The notes beneath the pieces are model-generated. The model made no database searches. It was not told the origin of the DNA and saw nothing but the letters and a program-made list of their open reading frames with translations. From positions 1 through 6,226 of the forward strand of contig QBUN01000280.1 in assembly GCA_013180565.1 (NCBI GenBank): DNA of 6,226 bases. Reading direction: 5' to 3'. Shown piece by piece: positions 5,633 through 6,226 of this stretch (its first letter is position 1; every line of letters begins with the position of its first letter). The translations under genes and the position numbers were made by a program. Source of the stretch: Candidatus Methanophaga sp. GoMg3.2. Lineage in GTDB: Archaea; Halobacteriota; Syntropharchaeia; Alkanophagales; Methanospirareceae.

Positions 5633-6226
5633 ATACAGCAACAGCTAACGGTACAGACCCATGTGGTAAGCCGATTGTGACAAGTGGGGTATTTAGGGTG
5701 CGTCCCACGTACGATGCTGAGTTGTCAATCGTTAAGACTGCTTCCTTGACTGGTTCATGTCCGGGATCAGATCCCTTAGCTGTTAACATCAGCGATACCG
5801 TCACTTATTGTTTTAACGTTACCAATACGGGCGATGTCAACCTAACAGGGGTCACGGTTAATGATAACGTCTACGGTTCTGTGACGCTTCTAAATACCTC
5901 GTTGGCTCCGGGCGAATCAACAGGGGGAACGATAACGCATGTAGTTGTGGAGTCAGATGCACCTTCGGTCACGAACACAGCCACAGCCAACGGTACAGAC
6001 ACCTGTGGTGTCACAGTTAACGATACCGATCCATGCACGATAAATGTGGCAATCTCGCCAGATATAGAGGTCATTAAGACTGCTTCCTTGACGGGCGCAT
6101 GCCCCGGTTCCGATCCGCTGGCGGTAAGCATCAACGATACTGTCACGTATTGTTTTAACGTTACCAATACCGGCGATGTCAACCTAACAGGGGTCACGGT
6201 TAATGATAACGTCTACGGTTCTGTGA
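5632..6226 (+). CDS. Continuation of surface protein B in the shifted frame, partial
   Basis: From AAT at 5632 an open frame of 198 codons runs without a stop to the window edge. It has no start of its own: it begins by completing the interrupted repeat 3 (NTATANGTDPCGK), so it is the 3' part of the 3722 gene. Two more DUF11 repeats follow, starting near 5710 and 6052, of a different subtype with an extra Cys-containing stretch (SLTGSCPGSDPLAV) and the core VTYCFNVTNTGDVNLTG. Their unit is 342 bases (114 residues). The C-terminus, including any membrane or S-layer anchor, lies beyond the window. Confidence 0.8.
5732..6226 (+). repeat. 342-bp-period DUF11 repeat pair, partly near-identical
   Basis: Positions 5809-5884 and 6151-6226 differ at one base in 76, offset by 342 bases. 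The preceding parts of the units (from 5732 and 6074) are clearly more diverged, especially at silent sites in the SLTG...DPLAV stretch. The window ends inside the second copy, so the near-identity may extend further. Confidence 0.85.

Noticed and set aside
5871..6197. Reverse-strand 108-codon ORF opposite the DUF11 repeats
   Set aside because: It is the antisense shadow of the shifted-frame continuation of protein B; a similar shadow appears opposite the neighbouring repeat.

Overview
The window looks archaeal, most likely euryarchaeal. The first gene is an archaeal-type flap endonuclease 1 with a C-terminal PCNA-binding motif. The promoters are TATA-type (TTTATATA or TTTATATG), the ribosome sites match the archaeal GGAGGTG type, and the secreted proteins are built from PKD and DUF11 repeats rich in N-glycosylation sequons. 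That mix of surface proteins fits methane/alkane-oxidising or methanogen-related lineages such as ANME-1, but this assignment is inference; only 'archaeon' is well supported.

Layout. Positions 1-176 are AT-rich intergenic DNA with a short tandem repeat and the promoter of the flap endonuclease gene fen (177-1169). Positions 1170-1898 contain only a doubtful 78-codon ORF, a small hairpin and, from about 1716, the first of two related promoter modules. Then come two paralogous surface-protein units in tandem. Unit A has a leader (1899-2089) and a 328-residue protein (2090-3076: signal peptide, one PKD, two DUF11 repeats), followed by a decayed third DUF11 repeat (3077 to about 3168). Unit B has a related promoter (about 3257-3304), the same 192-base leader (3531-3722) and a larger protein (3722-5632: signal peptide, cysteine-rich domain, two PKD, nearly three DUF11 repeats). 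A one-base deletion at about 5630 breaks unit B, and the coding continues in the next frame to the window end (5632-6226) with two DUF11 repeats of a different subtype.

How the parts relate. fen is housekeeping DNA replication/repair and has no visible functional link to the rest. Units A and B come from duplication of a whole transcription unit (promoter, long leader, secreted repeat protein). Unit A has lost its 3' part to a nonsense codon plus decay, and unit B carries a frameshift, so both are damaged as written. Divergence is uneven: about 14% in the leader, visibly fewer than 2% differences over a 114-base DUF11 block. This suggests recombination or gene conversion among the repeats. 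The most unusual feature is the leader: it keeps an open 63-codon frame overlapping the downstream start in both copies, yet its substitutions fall equally on the three codon positions, so it behaves like a conserved regulatory or RNA element rather than a peptide gene.
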